Assembly: GCA_023374025.1 (NCBI GenBank)
Contig: SIJG01000087.1
Coordinates: 81,446 to 145,445 of the forward strand
Direction of reading: 5' to 3'
Origin: Heterodera schachtii
Taxonomy: Eukaryota > Nematoda > Chromadorea > Rhabditida > Heteroderidae
Length of the DNA stretch: 64,000 nt
A program made the position numbers and the translations under genes. This document shows, piece after piece, positions 50,485 through 60,783 of the stretch (positions are counted from its first letter, which is position 1; every line of letters starts with the position of its first letter). The notes beneath the pieces are model-generated. The model was not told where the DNA came from. It worked only from the letters and a program-made list of their open reading frames with translations, and ran no database searches.

Positions 50485-50877
50485 TCTGAGCTTAACCCTA
50501 AACAAAACAACATATCTCAATGAAATTTATCTTTCAACAATTGGGCAATCGGCATTTTGCCAATTTTATGAGCAATCACCGAATTATGTTTTTTCTTTAA
50601 TTGGATTTAATAAAATAAATAAAATGCAATTATTTATTTGAATGTTTATAAATTTAACAGAATAGTTTATATTCTATATTTAATAAAATTATGAAAATCC
50701 AATAAAATGTTTCTAAATCATGTAATTATCATTTCATAAATGAACATCTTAATGAGAAATAATAATATTTGACATTTGCTTGAAAATCGCGTACCATAAG
50801 CTAATACATAAAACAGCTATTAGCAAATGAAAATATTAACTATATGTTTGCACAAATCATATTTGAATTATTCTTAC

Positions 50878-51153
50878 TAGGGTTGCTCCCCGACATGTTT
50901 CGGGGAATTACGAAAGTCGTAAATTGCACTTGAAATAAGATGGAAATATCTTTAAATGAGTTTTTAAGACTTTTTTGTTCTGGACTTTTTCTTTTTGTGT
51001 TTTTTTAGACTTTTTATGAAAATTTTCTCCCCGACGAAGGTGTTGCTCCCCGACATTTTTTAAATTTCTTCAGCCATCCCCGACAAATTCTTTCGGGGAA
51101 TTTCCTCCCCGTTCCCCGACATTTTGCTCCCCGAGGCTCGGGGAGCAACCCTA
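50878..51153. mobile_element. hAT-like MITE, 276 bp, with 8-bp duplication
   Basis: A perfect 16-bp terminal inverted repeat, TAGGGTTGCTCCCCGA and complement, is flanked by the 8-bp duplication ATTCTTAC at 50870-50877 and 51154-51161. Inside, CTCCCCGAC-type motifs occur about five times, mostly near the right end, and look like subterminal transposase sites. No coding capacity. Perfect ends and duplication suggest a fairly recent insertion. The first six bases, TAGGGT, agree with the 48988 element, but the rest of the repeat differs. Confidence 0.92.
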
Positions 51154-51161
51154 ATTCTTAC

Positions 51162-51720
51162 AATAGATATTAAATTATAAAAATAATTAATTTTAAAAAA
51201 TAATTAATTTTCACAAGAGTTATGTAATTTTATTTTAAACTAATTCGTTATGTAAAATATACTTTATAAACAATTTATTCAAGAATTAACCGTCTTAATG
51301 ATCAGTCATGCCAATATAATTGTTTGATAAATTTAATAAAATTTAAATATAAAACTAAATAAAATTTAAATTATTTAACAAATACTTAGTAATGATTTTA
51401 AATTTTTGAAATAAAGGTTTTCGATATGATGTTGGATAGTGCATGAATTTGCGTGTTGGCTTTTAATTTTAAATTTAATAATTATAAATAATATGGAAAT
51501 CCAATATCATCCTCGCGAAAAACCGCAAATCATTAATAAAATTTAAAAGTAAATAAAAATAATTAATTTTTTCTGTAAATCCTATTTATATATTTTTTAA
51601 TTAAGTCTACTATATTACCAAACATTATTATTTTGTATAAAAATAAAATATTAAGAAATGTTAAAAAATTTCTATTTTTAACTAATAATAAACAATATAA
51701 AAATAATTTTTCTATCGACT
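51162..51720. other. AT-rich stretch without recognisable genes
   Basis: Nothing recognisable between the MITE and the 51721 islet. Confidence 0.6.
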
Positions 51721-51903
51721 TTAATGACCATGCCTGCGGGCAATAAGACTCGACTCAAATTTTCTGGAAGGAATCTCAAACGCCACTAGTAATATGTTCT
51801 CGAGGATATGAAATTCATTGAGACAAAATAATCCATATAACAATATTATGCAACATAAATAAAAATAAAAAATTATACAAAATAATAGAATTATTGCTGG
51901 CAA
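51721..51903 (-). CDS. Candidate C-terminal exon in a GC-richer islet, unknown protein
   Basis: On the minus strand the last 33 codons before the stop, over 51721-51820, use mixed codons and read ENILLVAFEIPSRKFESSLI and then a basic tail. The first part of the frame (51820-51903) is a hydrophobic AT-rich run and is probably not coding. A CTCGAG before AAC could be an acceptor. On the plus strand a 19-codon ATG frame (51730-51789, starting MPAGNKTRLKF) is also open. I do not recognise either product. Confidence 0.3.
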   Translation of the reverse strand: MPAIILLFCIIFYFYLCCIILLYGLFCLNEFHILENILLVAFEIPSRKFESSLIARRHGH

Positions 51904-53645
51904 TGATTACATAAGTAGATAAAGGCAATTAATTCTTTTCACCAAATTTCACAAAAATAAAGAAAAATGGAATGGCCAATCCATATAAAACCAAGAAAAC
52001 TACGATTTAGCCATAAATGATTTAAAAAAAGAATGATAAACTTAATATGAGTAGAATACTAAGGAATAATTGAAAATATAATAGTTGTAAAACAAATTTA
52101 AAATTACATACAAATGTTTTTCTATAAAAAGTTTACACTTCAATTTATACATGATCGCTAATAAATTACAATTAAATAATGAAGTTTTTATATTGTTAAC
52201 AAATAAATTTATAAAAATTAAAAATTTCTAGAAATATTTAAAATTATTTTTAAAGAATATGTATAAAAATTATATATTGTTTTATTTTAATATATGTTTA
52301 TATAATTTTTAAATTTTTATTTATTGTATCACTTTTCAATCGCAAATTTACCTTAATTTTTTTTTCAACATGTTAATTTTCTATATTATTTCCTCGATAT
52401 TAGTAACATAATCATCATTTACATGATAAAGCTGCGAAGGAAATGACAAAGGTTATAGCTTTTGCTTTTGTTATTTTTTATTTCTTTTTGTTTTTTTAAA
52501 GAATTATCAAGAATAGGTTCTTGAATGTATGCAAGCTATGTATATAAATTTAGTTGCGATATTCTGCTCATTCATTTTGAAATTTTATTAATGCAACTTT
52601 TTTGTCTTTGGTTAATAATTCATTTTAGCGTCAAAAATAACAAAATATTGAAAATAATTTTTACAAGTCATTTATCCTCCACTGCACAATTTGTCAAAAG
52701 TAAATTCATGGATTTTCTCGATTTTTTATTTCAGTTTTGGGAGATGGTTTTTTTAAATTACTATATAATTGTTATGAAAATCATTTATTATCATTATATT
52801 TATTTTTTTTATGGTTTGAGGTATACTTTTCTATTGAATGATATAGAAAATTTTATTATTATTTGATTTTTTATTTAACACTTACTCGCAGTGTCTTAAT
52901 AATATAAAGTACGTACAAATGCTTATATATAAAATTTTTCATGAAATTAAATACTACTTGTCGAGTTAAGGCTTAAAGCTTGAAAATGAATCGGCTATTT
53001 TTTTTATTTTACAAAAATTATATTCGCTCAATTAAATTCAAATTAAAAATAAAATTACTTTATGAATTGGTACATTATATTTTTAATTTGAGGCTTTTCA
53101 ATATTAAAAAAGAATTATTTTTAAGATAATTTCGACTTTTTTGTATTTATTTCTTAGATATTTTTTTATACATTTTAAATATTTTTATAAAGAGATACAT
53201 TATTATTTTATTTAATATTTTTACGATGAATGTTTTCCATACTGCGTCATCTCTAACAGATTTCATGATTATTGGCATTATAAGACATGCATTGAATGTT
53301 GCATAATAATTTATATTGTAATTTGTAGATTATTAAACTTTAAAATTTAAAATAATCAAAGATAATGAGCAAATAAAAATCTATAGTTTCAAATAACTAA
53401 ATGATTAGAAAAAATTTGTTGAAATAAATTTTAAAAAAAAATTAAATTTTTCTTATTAAAATGATTTATTTAATAAATTTTATGTTTCTTTTTAAATATT
53501 CATAATAAAATAATCAATCATTTTATAGTTTAATTTTTACAAATTATGGCTTTTCTGGTATTCTGGTGAATAATTAATTAAATTTTTCTATTTTTGTGAG
53601 ATAATCATTTTATTTATTACGGCTAATAAATTGTAATTTCAACGA
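51904..53645. other. AT-rich stretch with a long hydrophobic frame
   Basis: The 113-codon plus frame at 52525-52866 is the longest non-LINE frame that does not span the gap. It is Phe/Ile/Leu/Tyr-rich with no receptor or transporter motif, so I do not call it a gene. Otherwise A/T-rich and empty. Confidence 0.5.
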
Positions 53646-53741
53646 ATGATGAAGGATTTCTCGGCTAATTTTATCCTTCGCGTCAAACCCGTTTTTCGTA
53701 TACGTCGAAAAAGTAAATACACAACCATGAATAGTTTTTAA
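53646..53741 (+). CDS. Small basic ORF, possible first coding exon
   Basis: The 31-codon frame starts with tandem ATGs and contains DFSANFILRVKPVFRIRRK. The GC-richer part ends near a GTAAAT donor-like site at 53711. The basic, Arg-rich content is unlike the surrounding chance frames. No domain is recognised. Confidence 0.25.
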   Translation: MMKDFSANFILRVKPVFRIRRKSKYTTMNSF

Positions 53742-54560
53742 AATATTTTTCACTTTTGTGTGATTTGTAATAAATTTAATTTTAAAATAAATTTGCCATT
53801 GTGGCGGTCGCTTATTTTGTTTTATGCTTAACCTTTAAATTTTTAGATTTTTAAAAATATTTTTAAATTTTGCTATTTTAAACATGTCATTTATGTGATG
53901 TACAAATTTAAAATTACAATATTTAATTATTACACTAAACAAAAAACCTGTCTGTCGTTTTTCGAATATTTTTTTATATATTGTTTAATTATTACAATTT
54001 TATAAATTTGGCTTTAAGGATTAAAAAAATTAAAACTAAACGCATTTACATTGTATCCCTTTTTTTTATTTTTCGCTAAAATTAAACACAAAATTAATTT
54101 TTGGATCAAATATTTTTATATAAAATGTTGTTTTATATGAATTTGGATTTTTGTTTAAGAATGTGACGCATTATCATAATTTTAGTATAATTTGTTTTTC
54201 TTTTTCATATAAACATTATAAGATATAACTTAAAGTTTATGAAAATATTTTGCTTTTTTAATAGTATTTTTATAGTTGATTTTATTTTTTATGTTTTCGA
54301 GAAACTAATGAAAATAGAATGGGGAAAATTTTATTTTGTAAATTTTAACATTTTTTCAAAATTTATTCTAAACGGGGGCTTTAATTTTTAAATTAATATT
54401 TTTATTAAAAGTTATTAAAATAAAGAAACAAAAAAATATATGTTATAAATTTACGAATTGCAATATTGACCAAAACTGTGAGAGTAAAAATACTCTATGG
54501 TTAAACTATAAAAGAAAAAAGCTTTTTATAAGCATTCATGAAGTTTTTAGCTACAAATGC
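53742..54560. other. AT-rich stretch without recognisable genes
   Basis: No supported feature. Confidence 0.6.
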
Positions 54561-55011
54561 CTTAAATAAAATAGGGCAATCGATAAATTAAATATTGCAA
54601 AAACATTCAAAAACGAAGACCCATATAAATTATTTGAATAGAATATTTCAAAATTAAATTTAGGATGCATTTTATGTTACTTTATATGAAACATTAAATA
54701 AATGATGCATCGATTTATTTATCATTAAAAATGAAAAAAAGGATATGAAGGAAATAGACCTATCTATATTTTGTTCAAATCTTTAAAGCGAAAAATTAAG
54801 ATACATTAAAGCCCATAGCTATGAATGAAATTTTAAAAATATTAATAAAAAAATATTGGGTAGTTTGTTAAATAAAGATTATAAAGATTAAAAAGCAATA
54901 TAAATTAATTATTTTCACAAAATATCAACCGAAGATAAATAAAAAAAATGCTTAAAATAATCAATTTTAATAAAAAATTCAAAAACTAACCAACAAATAT
55001 TTAATATTTAA

Positions 55012-55188
55012 TTCATTACCGAAATTGTTGATTCGGCCGATGGTCCGATTGCTAACGTAACTATTAATTCTAAGGAACAAATAAACAAAATAATTAGTTC
55101 ATATAATATAAAAAAATTTAAATTGAAAATGAAAATTCAAAAAGATGAAAATATTTCTTCTATTGAATTTAAGAATCCACAATTTTAA
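55012..55188 (+). pseudogene. Coding-like segment, unknown protein
   Basis: Open for 58 codons with no early ATG. The first part reads ITEIVDSADGPIANVTINSK and then becomes Lys/Ile-rich, ending at a stop. The first 50 bp are the GC-richest. The opposite strand is closed by many stops, which favours the plus strand. I do not recognise the family. Confidence 0.35.
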
Positions 55189-55210
55189 ATAAAACATTTT
55201 AATCTATTAA

Positions 55211-55336
55211 TTTACATCAACACTTGGCGCAAAAAAAAGATTGCAGCTCAAATCTCATCTATTGAAATTAGGTTATAAGATTCCAATGAAGCGAATGCGT
55301 CCATTAGCCCGCCTTGAGTTTGAAAATATTGCATAA
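55211..55336 (+). pseudogene. Coding-like segment ending in a stop, unknown protein
   Basis: Open for 41 codons in a frame shifted by one relative to 55012-55188. It contains LLKLGYKIPMKRMRPLARLE and ends at TAA. TTGCAG before CTC at 55247 could be an acceptor, making it a last exon. A minus-strand ATG frame (MQYFQTQGGLMDAF...) is also open over the same bases, so strand is unsure. Confidence 0.3.
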
Positions 55337-55619
55337 AAATTATTTATTCAATATGCAATTGACATTTTTTTATTAGTGAAATTTACATTTTATATTTATT
55401 TCTCTCTAAATTTCTGTTTTTGTAAAAGCAATTACGGAATATTGTAAACTCTAAAAACGTTTAATGAATTTAAATTGTATGAATTACCTTTTAGTATTAC
55501 ATTTTATTATTTAAGAATTGTGCTTGAACTTATATTTTGATAAAAGATTTAAAAATAATCATTAAAAAATAGTAGTTAAAAGTGCGCTAATTATTATTTT
55601 GTCAAATATTTTTGCTTTA

Positions 55620-55685
55620 ATGGCAACCAGACGACGTCCACTTTTGTCACAACAATGGAATTCATTTTCATTTATATTACCAATT
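55620..55685 (+). CDS. Candidate first coding exon with strong donor site
   Basis: ATG at 55620 opens 22 codons (MATRRRPLLSQQWNSFSF, then ILPI) ending exactly at ATT|GTGAGT, a near-consensus 5' splice site at 55686. The codons are GC-richer than the flanks. The short Arg-rich start followed by a hydrophobic run could be a targeting or anchor sequence. No homologue comes to mind, and the next exon was not identified. Confidence 0.35.
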
Positions 55686-56207
55686 GTGAGTAATTCGATT
55701 CGCCGTTTACACAATGTGTGTGGTTTAATGTTTTTAAAAAAAATTCAAAATAGTTTTGGTTTTATCTTTTCAATTAGATAAACATAGTATTATTATTATT
55801 ATACATCGTATATCCGCACAAGACAAATTTTTGTATTTGTTAACTTAAACAAGCATGTCTAAAATAAAAAAATTGTTTTATCATTAATTATCCTTGATAA
55901 ATTAACGTTTTTTAAATTATTTTTACATTTCTTGTTTAATTCACCCTCATTTTGGCATTCATGCCTTAGTCAATTATTTTAAAATAAAATTACATGTTTA
56001 TCTTTATTTACTTGAAGTGATTGGTATTAATGTAATAAATGTTCTTTTTTTATTATTATTTGTGATTTTGTATTTATTCCTCGTAAATAATTTTAAATTT
56101 ATTTATCGAACAAACCACAAGGAGCAAAATATTAAACATTACATTACTAAATGAAAATTAGTTTAGAGAATTAATGAATAGAGAAATTAATGAAAATTCT
56201 CAAATAA

Positions 56208-56366
56208 TTAATAGGTTTTAATCTATTTGAAAAGATAAAGTTCAATGAATTAAATTTATTTCCGAAAAGCGTTGCTTTATTGACTGGAGAATTATATAAA
56301 ATTAACCTAAGTAATAATAAAACATTAAAATTACCAGAAAAATTACTAAAAGCTTTCGATTTGTAA
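56208..56366 (+). pseudogene. Leucine-rich-repeat-like fragment
   Basis: Open for 52 codons. It reads LNLFPKSVALLTGELYKINL and then SNNKTLKLPEKLLKAFDL before TAA. The spacing L-xx-LP-xxxxxLxxxLxxINLSNN-xxL-xLPExLL fits the consensus of typical/Ras-suppressor-type leucine-rich repeats, about two repeats. Just upstream another frame (56100-56205) reads NRFxELMNREINENS with stops. Leu/Asn/Lys are over-represented in AT-rich frames, so the match may be chance. If real, it is a fragment of a leucine-rich-repeat protein. Confidence 0.35.
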
Positions 56367-57555
56367 AAGATTTTAAAATAATTATTTCATTAAAGTTAAT
56401 TATTTAAAACTGTAATGTTCGGCCATTAAACAAATCTTTTTTAATATGTACGTGCGATTATTTTTAGAAAATTATAACATTTTCATAACAGATTGATACA
56501 GAATTTTTATATTTTAGCTTTTTTGTCAGCTTAATATTAATATTTTAATCTTCTAATATATTCGGTTTTTAATTAATTTGCTTTTTTTTAACACTTTTTC
56601 ATTTCTTTATTTTAGTATAAATTTGTATTTAATATTTTTACTTTTAATATTTATTATTTTATTGTTTTAATCACAAGCATATAACAAATTGATTCAACAA
56701 CAATTTCATATAAGCTAGTTATGTTTTAATTCAATATTTTTTGATTATTTTATCTTCATAGAATGAATGTAAAATTTGAATATATTTATTAAAATTAGTA
56801 TTAATTTTAGTTTTCAATATGTTTTATTTATGAGTTAGTTAACTTTATAAATTCCCGATTTTTCTATTATTTTTATTTAGATATAGTTAATTTTTATATT
56901 TTCATTTTCATGATCATGTACTCACAAATCTTTAATTCATTGCCCATCACCTATCCATGTATTTAAATATCCTTTTATGTATATATGAAGTGAATAGCAT
57001 TCGGCGGAATTGGGAGGCAAAGTACATAGAATTATTTATTAGAATGATAAATTTTTGTTATTATTATTACATTTTATTAGTGTTAAAAGAGTAAATTCTG
57101 AAATTGAATTATGTCATGATAGTATAATACTGTGACCCATGGATTGGGTACCAAATAAATTTTAGCTATCACGACTTATCTATATTTTTTGCTTGATTTT
57201 TTACATTAAAACAAGAAATTTTATTTATTTTTAACAAATCATTTTTGAAATTCTGAAAAATACATGTATTTTTTGAAATTTACTTTTTTAAGTCAATTGA
57301 ATATGCTAATATATATTGGTTTTAATATTTTAGCTTAAATGTTTTAATTATTTCCCTTGGCAAATTTTAAACACCTATGCCCAATTTGTTGTTTTGCGAT
57401 TTTTTTTATTGGAATCTTAAATACACGCATTAAATTTTAGATACCATTAATTTCATAAAACTACTTAATAATTTCTTAACTTATATTATTAAATTATTTA
57501 TAAAAAAACATTTTGTTATTTTGTTTCTCAAAAATCGTAAACCGGAATGAATTTT
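56367..57555. other. AT-rich stretch without recognisable genes
   Basis: Nothing supported. A small ACCCAT/GGGT stem lies near 57134. Confidence 0.6.
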
Positions 57556-57559
57556 TTCC

Positions 57560-58010
57560 AACATTTTTTTGTTTTCACGGATCATTTTCCTAATTTACGA
57601 AGATTTTTTTCTGCTTCTAAAATGCTTTTTTTTCGGAGCGCCATTTCGTGGCATAAGGGGGGATGGTCCGACTCGCCGCCGGGAAAAATTTGTAATTTTT
57701 AATGCGATTTGTTTACAGATTTTTGTCCAAAAATGACCAAAATTTGCGATTTTGTGCTAATTTTTTAAGAAAAATAGTGACTTTATTCCATAAAATTTCA
57801 TAAAAAAACATTTTTATAGACATAATGCCTTAATTTAAGCCAAACATGTTATAAATTCAAAAATTTGACTAATTTCCTTTGATTATTTTTTTCATTTTTT
57901 AAATGCTCATTTTCAAGGACATCCTTGCATCCAAGGATATTTTTTATTTTCAAGAGCGAGGGCCCAATTTAAAGGACGTCCTTGCAATTGCAGGACGGAT
58001 ACCATCCCTG
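57560..58010 (-). mobile_element. Truncated, inverted relative of the 7680-8460 hAT-like element
   Basis: 57840-58010 matches the complement of the left part of 7680-8460. It contains ATTTCCTTTGATTATTTTTT, AAATGCTCATTT and CAAGGAC/GTCCTTG modules, and ends in ATCCCTG, equivalent to the CAGGG terminus. CGCCGCCGGG at 57674 is half of the GC-rich hairpin. The other terminus was not found, so the copy has lost one end. An 8-bp duplication cannot be verified. Confidence 0.75.
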
Positions 58011-59857
58011 TTTTTATGTAATACTTACCGTCACTAAAATAAATTGTTTTGTTTATTTCATCAAGTACACTTATATTCAAGTCTATGATGCTTTTTCTCA
58101 CCGTACTATAATATTCCCGTCAGGATTAAAATTATTATCGCAGCCAAACCGCATGCTTTTTATTATTATGAATTTCTTTAATAAAAGGTTTACAACTATA
58201 TTAATTTAAATTTATTTTTAAACAATAAATTATTTATCTATAAATAAAGAAATATTTAATTTTACGTTAAATTTAAATTAATTATACTTTTGAATGATTG
58301 TTTGTCAAATTATTGCGTTGAATATATTTTTCATGGCCGATTCCACCCAACTCGTTAGTATCGTTTGAAACTACTTCATTTTTTAAATGATTTATTCTAT
58401 TTTTTCATAGTTATTATTATTTATATTTTCAATTATTATGCAATATTCCACGTGTTACCGCAACAAGTGTTCACATTTTCCTGTTCCTTTGTGTAATATG
58501 TCAAAATAGTATTTATTTTATTGATTGTAAATACAAGGCGACCCATAAGATTTTTAACCACCAGTTTTCTGCAGTCCAAATACAAACAAAAATGAAAAAA
58601 ATGAAATTTTGATTTGCATTTTATTACTGAGCACAAACTCAATTTTTGTCATGATTTATATTTTTGAATTCTTTTTCAACTTATTAATTAATTTATTTTC
58701 TTTATTCATGCTGGAATAAGTCCCATTCTAACTATAATCTGAGATTGTTTTTTAAATTTATTAAATTTAATCTTTTTATGTATTATAAAATAATGTATAG
58801 TAAATTTTTTCTATTAAAATTTTAATAATATTAGAATGTAGCTTTTATTTTCTTCAATTTTAAATAATTCAAATTGTTAAAAGCAAAATAAATACTTGAA
58901 ATTCTTTTGAAGTTTTATTGACATGTCAAATCGTCTTGCACTTACGCTGCAAAACAGTTAAGCAGAGTTTGACATCAATTATAATCATGAAAATTAAATT
59001 TAGTTATTACTCTTTTAGTTCTATTTGATTTTTTTACTTGAGAATAAAGCATTAGTTTTTTTAATTACGTTAGCTAATATATAACAATTTCTTCTACAAC
59101 CATAATTACTTTCTCAATTTATAATTTTTTACCTGATTATTCTTTGCAGTGTTTTTTGTTTAAATGCTCAATTATTCTTGGCCTTTTTGATCCTTCATGA
59201 TTTGATTGTTTGGCTAACCATTTTACATTGGATTTATGAATATAATTTATGTATTTTAAACCTTTTAGACAAATTTTAAAAATTCTATAAAATTTTATTT
59301 TAGCATTAAAAGATTAAAACCAAATTAATCATTTTTATTTACATTTATATTTTATGATCGAATTATTTCCCATTAAATTTGACATATAATACAATGTTTA
59401 TTATATATCTAATGTTATTTTTATTTTTTTATATTAATCTTTATTTAATGCGATTATTCGGTAAAAATTTTTTAGAAAATTTTACTCAAACAAAACCTTT
59501 CGAAAATGCATAATTATGATGGCGTTAATTTTTTTTTTCTTAATTTTGAATATTTTACATTAAATTTACTATTTTATTTATTTAATTTCTAATTTTATAA
59601 ATATAATTCTTTAATTGTTCAATTTATAAGCATTTAGTTTGGCAATCAAAAATTACTTTCATTATTTTAATTTATTTTCATGCTGATATGTAAATATTAC
59701 TCTTGGGCTAGCATAATTGCTTGTTTAAAAATGAAATTTTTTAGAATTTTTATAATCGCATTTGTTTTTTTTTTAATTTTGCTCTTTTAGCACAATTACA
59801 TTTTGTCAACCAAAATGGAAAATCTCAAAATGTCTTTTTAAATAAATATGTGATTGA
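58011..59857. other. AT-rich stretch with weak islets
   Basis: A GC-richer spot at 58440-58585 carries a 68-codon minus frame (58436-58642) with a C-terminal CCGNTW run. No domain is evident. The remainder is A/T-rich and empty. Confidence 0.45.
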
Positions 59858-59986
59858 TTCATCGAGACCTCAAGTAGGACCCAAATGAATGGCTCTAAAG
59901 TTGTAGGGAAAACCAGCAGCGCTTGCAGCTGTTCGCATATCCGATTGTTAATAAATAATGTAAATATAAAAATGATTGAAAATTAA
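59858..59986. other. GC-richer islet open on both strands
   Basis: 59860-59940 is about half G+C. On the plus strand a frame reads GSKVVGKTSSACSCSHIRLL. On the minus strand an ATG frame (59870-59938, 22 codons) reads MRTAASAAGFPYNFRAIHLG and then PT before a stop, and a second minus frame is open as well. It may be an exon, a neuropeptide-like end or a conserved noncoding element. I cannot decide. Confidence 0.35.
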
Positions 59987-60398
59987 ATTAATGGATTTAT
60001 TAAGCAAAGAAATAATAAAAGGTAATAAAAACTAGCCCCTTGTATTTTAAAGCATGTAAAATACACAGTCTACAAAAAATATTAATATTGATAAAAAAAT
60101 GAATCATTATATTAATTTTTTTAAAGTTTGATGATAATTTTCTTAAAATAAAAGAAAAAATTCATAATAATTAAATGTTCTTCCTATTGCAAATGATAAT
60201 TAATATCAGAACAATTTAAACAAAACCTCGAAATAATTTTAATAATTTTGAACTTTAATAAAAATGTTCCAATTTAAAAATGTTTAAAAAATAAAAATAT
60301 TAAAAAAATACCATATTGAAAAATTCTACCGTGGTAATATATTTCAAAATAACGCATTAAAAGTAAATATTTTAAAACTACTCAATAAATGGATTTAC
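59987..60398. other. AT-rich stretch without recognisable genes
   Basis: Nothing recognisable before the duplicated segment. Confidence 0.6.
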
Positions 60399-60716
60399 AC
60401 TTTCCCGCTTGCGGTTTTTGCAAATCCTTCAATTTTAATACATTACTGTCGTAATTATATAAATTAACTCTATAAATTTTAATAATATCAATAATTCATG
60501 TGACCTATGGGCTAAAAAGGAGCTCGATTCCGCGAAAAACTATGACAGTGAGTCAACGAGATGATAAAATATTGTAAAAAATAACTAATTAGACAAAATT
60601 TGCAAATATTTCATAATAGCATCTTATTTGAACATCAAAATTATAAAAAAGAGAACTAATATGAGCATATCGTAATTTAAATAAATAAAAGAATTGATAT
60701 AAAAAAGGAAATAAAT
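60399..60716 (+). repeat. 318-bp direct duplication, copy 1
   Basis: Appears identical base for base to 62648-62965 (constant offset 2249). It begins ACTTTCCCGCTTGCGG, which holds a CCGC/GCGG stem, and ends GGAAATAAAT. No terminal inverted repeat or target duplication flanks it. Inside, a GC-richer piece (60485-60560) has an AAAAAG|GAGCTC acceptor-like and an ACA|GTGAGT donor-like site at 60548. A frame reading VTYGLKRSSIPRKTMTVSQR is also open. It may be a recently duplicated exon or a recently mobile repeat. Confidence 0.9.
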
Positions 60717-60783
60717 TGAGAACGGTGGCTGCAGTTATTTTCAATGTGAAGCGAGAAAATTTACTAAATATCGAATTTATTAG
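60717..60783 (+). other. Short frame with EGF-like NGGC motif
   Basis: Directly after duplication copy 1, and absent after copy 2, the plus strand reads IENGGCSYFQCEARKFTKY and then a stop. NGGCS-x-x-x-C resembles the middle of an EGF-like module, but the C-x4-C spacing is one residue off the usual NGGCSHxC form and the other cysteines are not seen. The minus strand is open too. Confidence 0.2.

Larger units (their letters stand above)
48988..50500. mobile_element. Non-autonomous hAT-like transposon, 1513 bp, with 8-bp duplication
   Basis: Ends are TAGGGTTAAGC and GCTTAACCCTA, an 11-bp perfect inverted repeat. Perfect 8-bp flanking duplications AACAAAAC lie at 48980-48987 and 50501-50508. 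TAGGG ends with an 8-bp duplication indicate hAT. Subterminal regions are rich in GTCGGGG-type motifs, as expected for transposase-binding arrays. The interior holds two copies of a ~320-bp unit and four GC-rich hairpins. ORFs inside (for example 48977-49216 and 49476-49724) are translations of the repeats, and no transposase is present. Confidence 0.88.
54561..56366 (+). pseudogene. Region of coding-like plus-strand segments, possibly a decayed gene
   Basis: Several adjacent plus-strand open segments in different frames have more varied composition than the AT background: ~54569-54637, ~54700-54900 (with stops), 55012-55188, 55211-55336, 55620-55685 and 56208-56366. Taken together they suggest one eroded gene or a multi-exon gene. 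No intron with consistent GT-AG ends links 55012-55188 to 55211-55336, which argues for frameshift decay. AT-rich codons make Leu/Lys/Asn-rich products likely by chance, so confidence is limited. Confidence 0.3.

Noticed and set aside
48977..50520. Gly/Arg- and Pro-rich frames
   Set aside because: They are translations of the GTCGGGG arrays and internal units of the hAT-like element.
32497..51525. 16-bp inverted match TTTCGCGAGGATGATA between 32497 and about 51510
   Set aside because: Too short, the flanks do not match, and it is plausible by chance across 64 kb.
52525..52866. 113-codon hydrophobic frame resembling a membrane protein
   Set aside because: Its Phe/Ile/Leu/Tyr content is what AT-rich DNA gives by chance, and there are no conserved motifs, no codon-use shift and splice-like signals inside.
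60399..60716. B-box-like AGCTCGATTCC suggesting a tRNA-derived SINE
   Set aside because: No A box at the proper distance upstream and no tRNA-like body.
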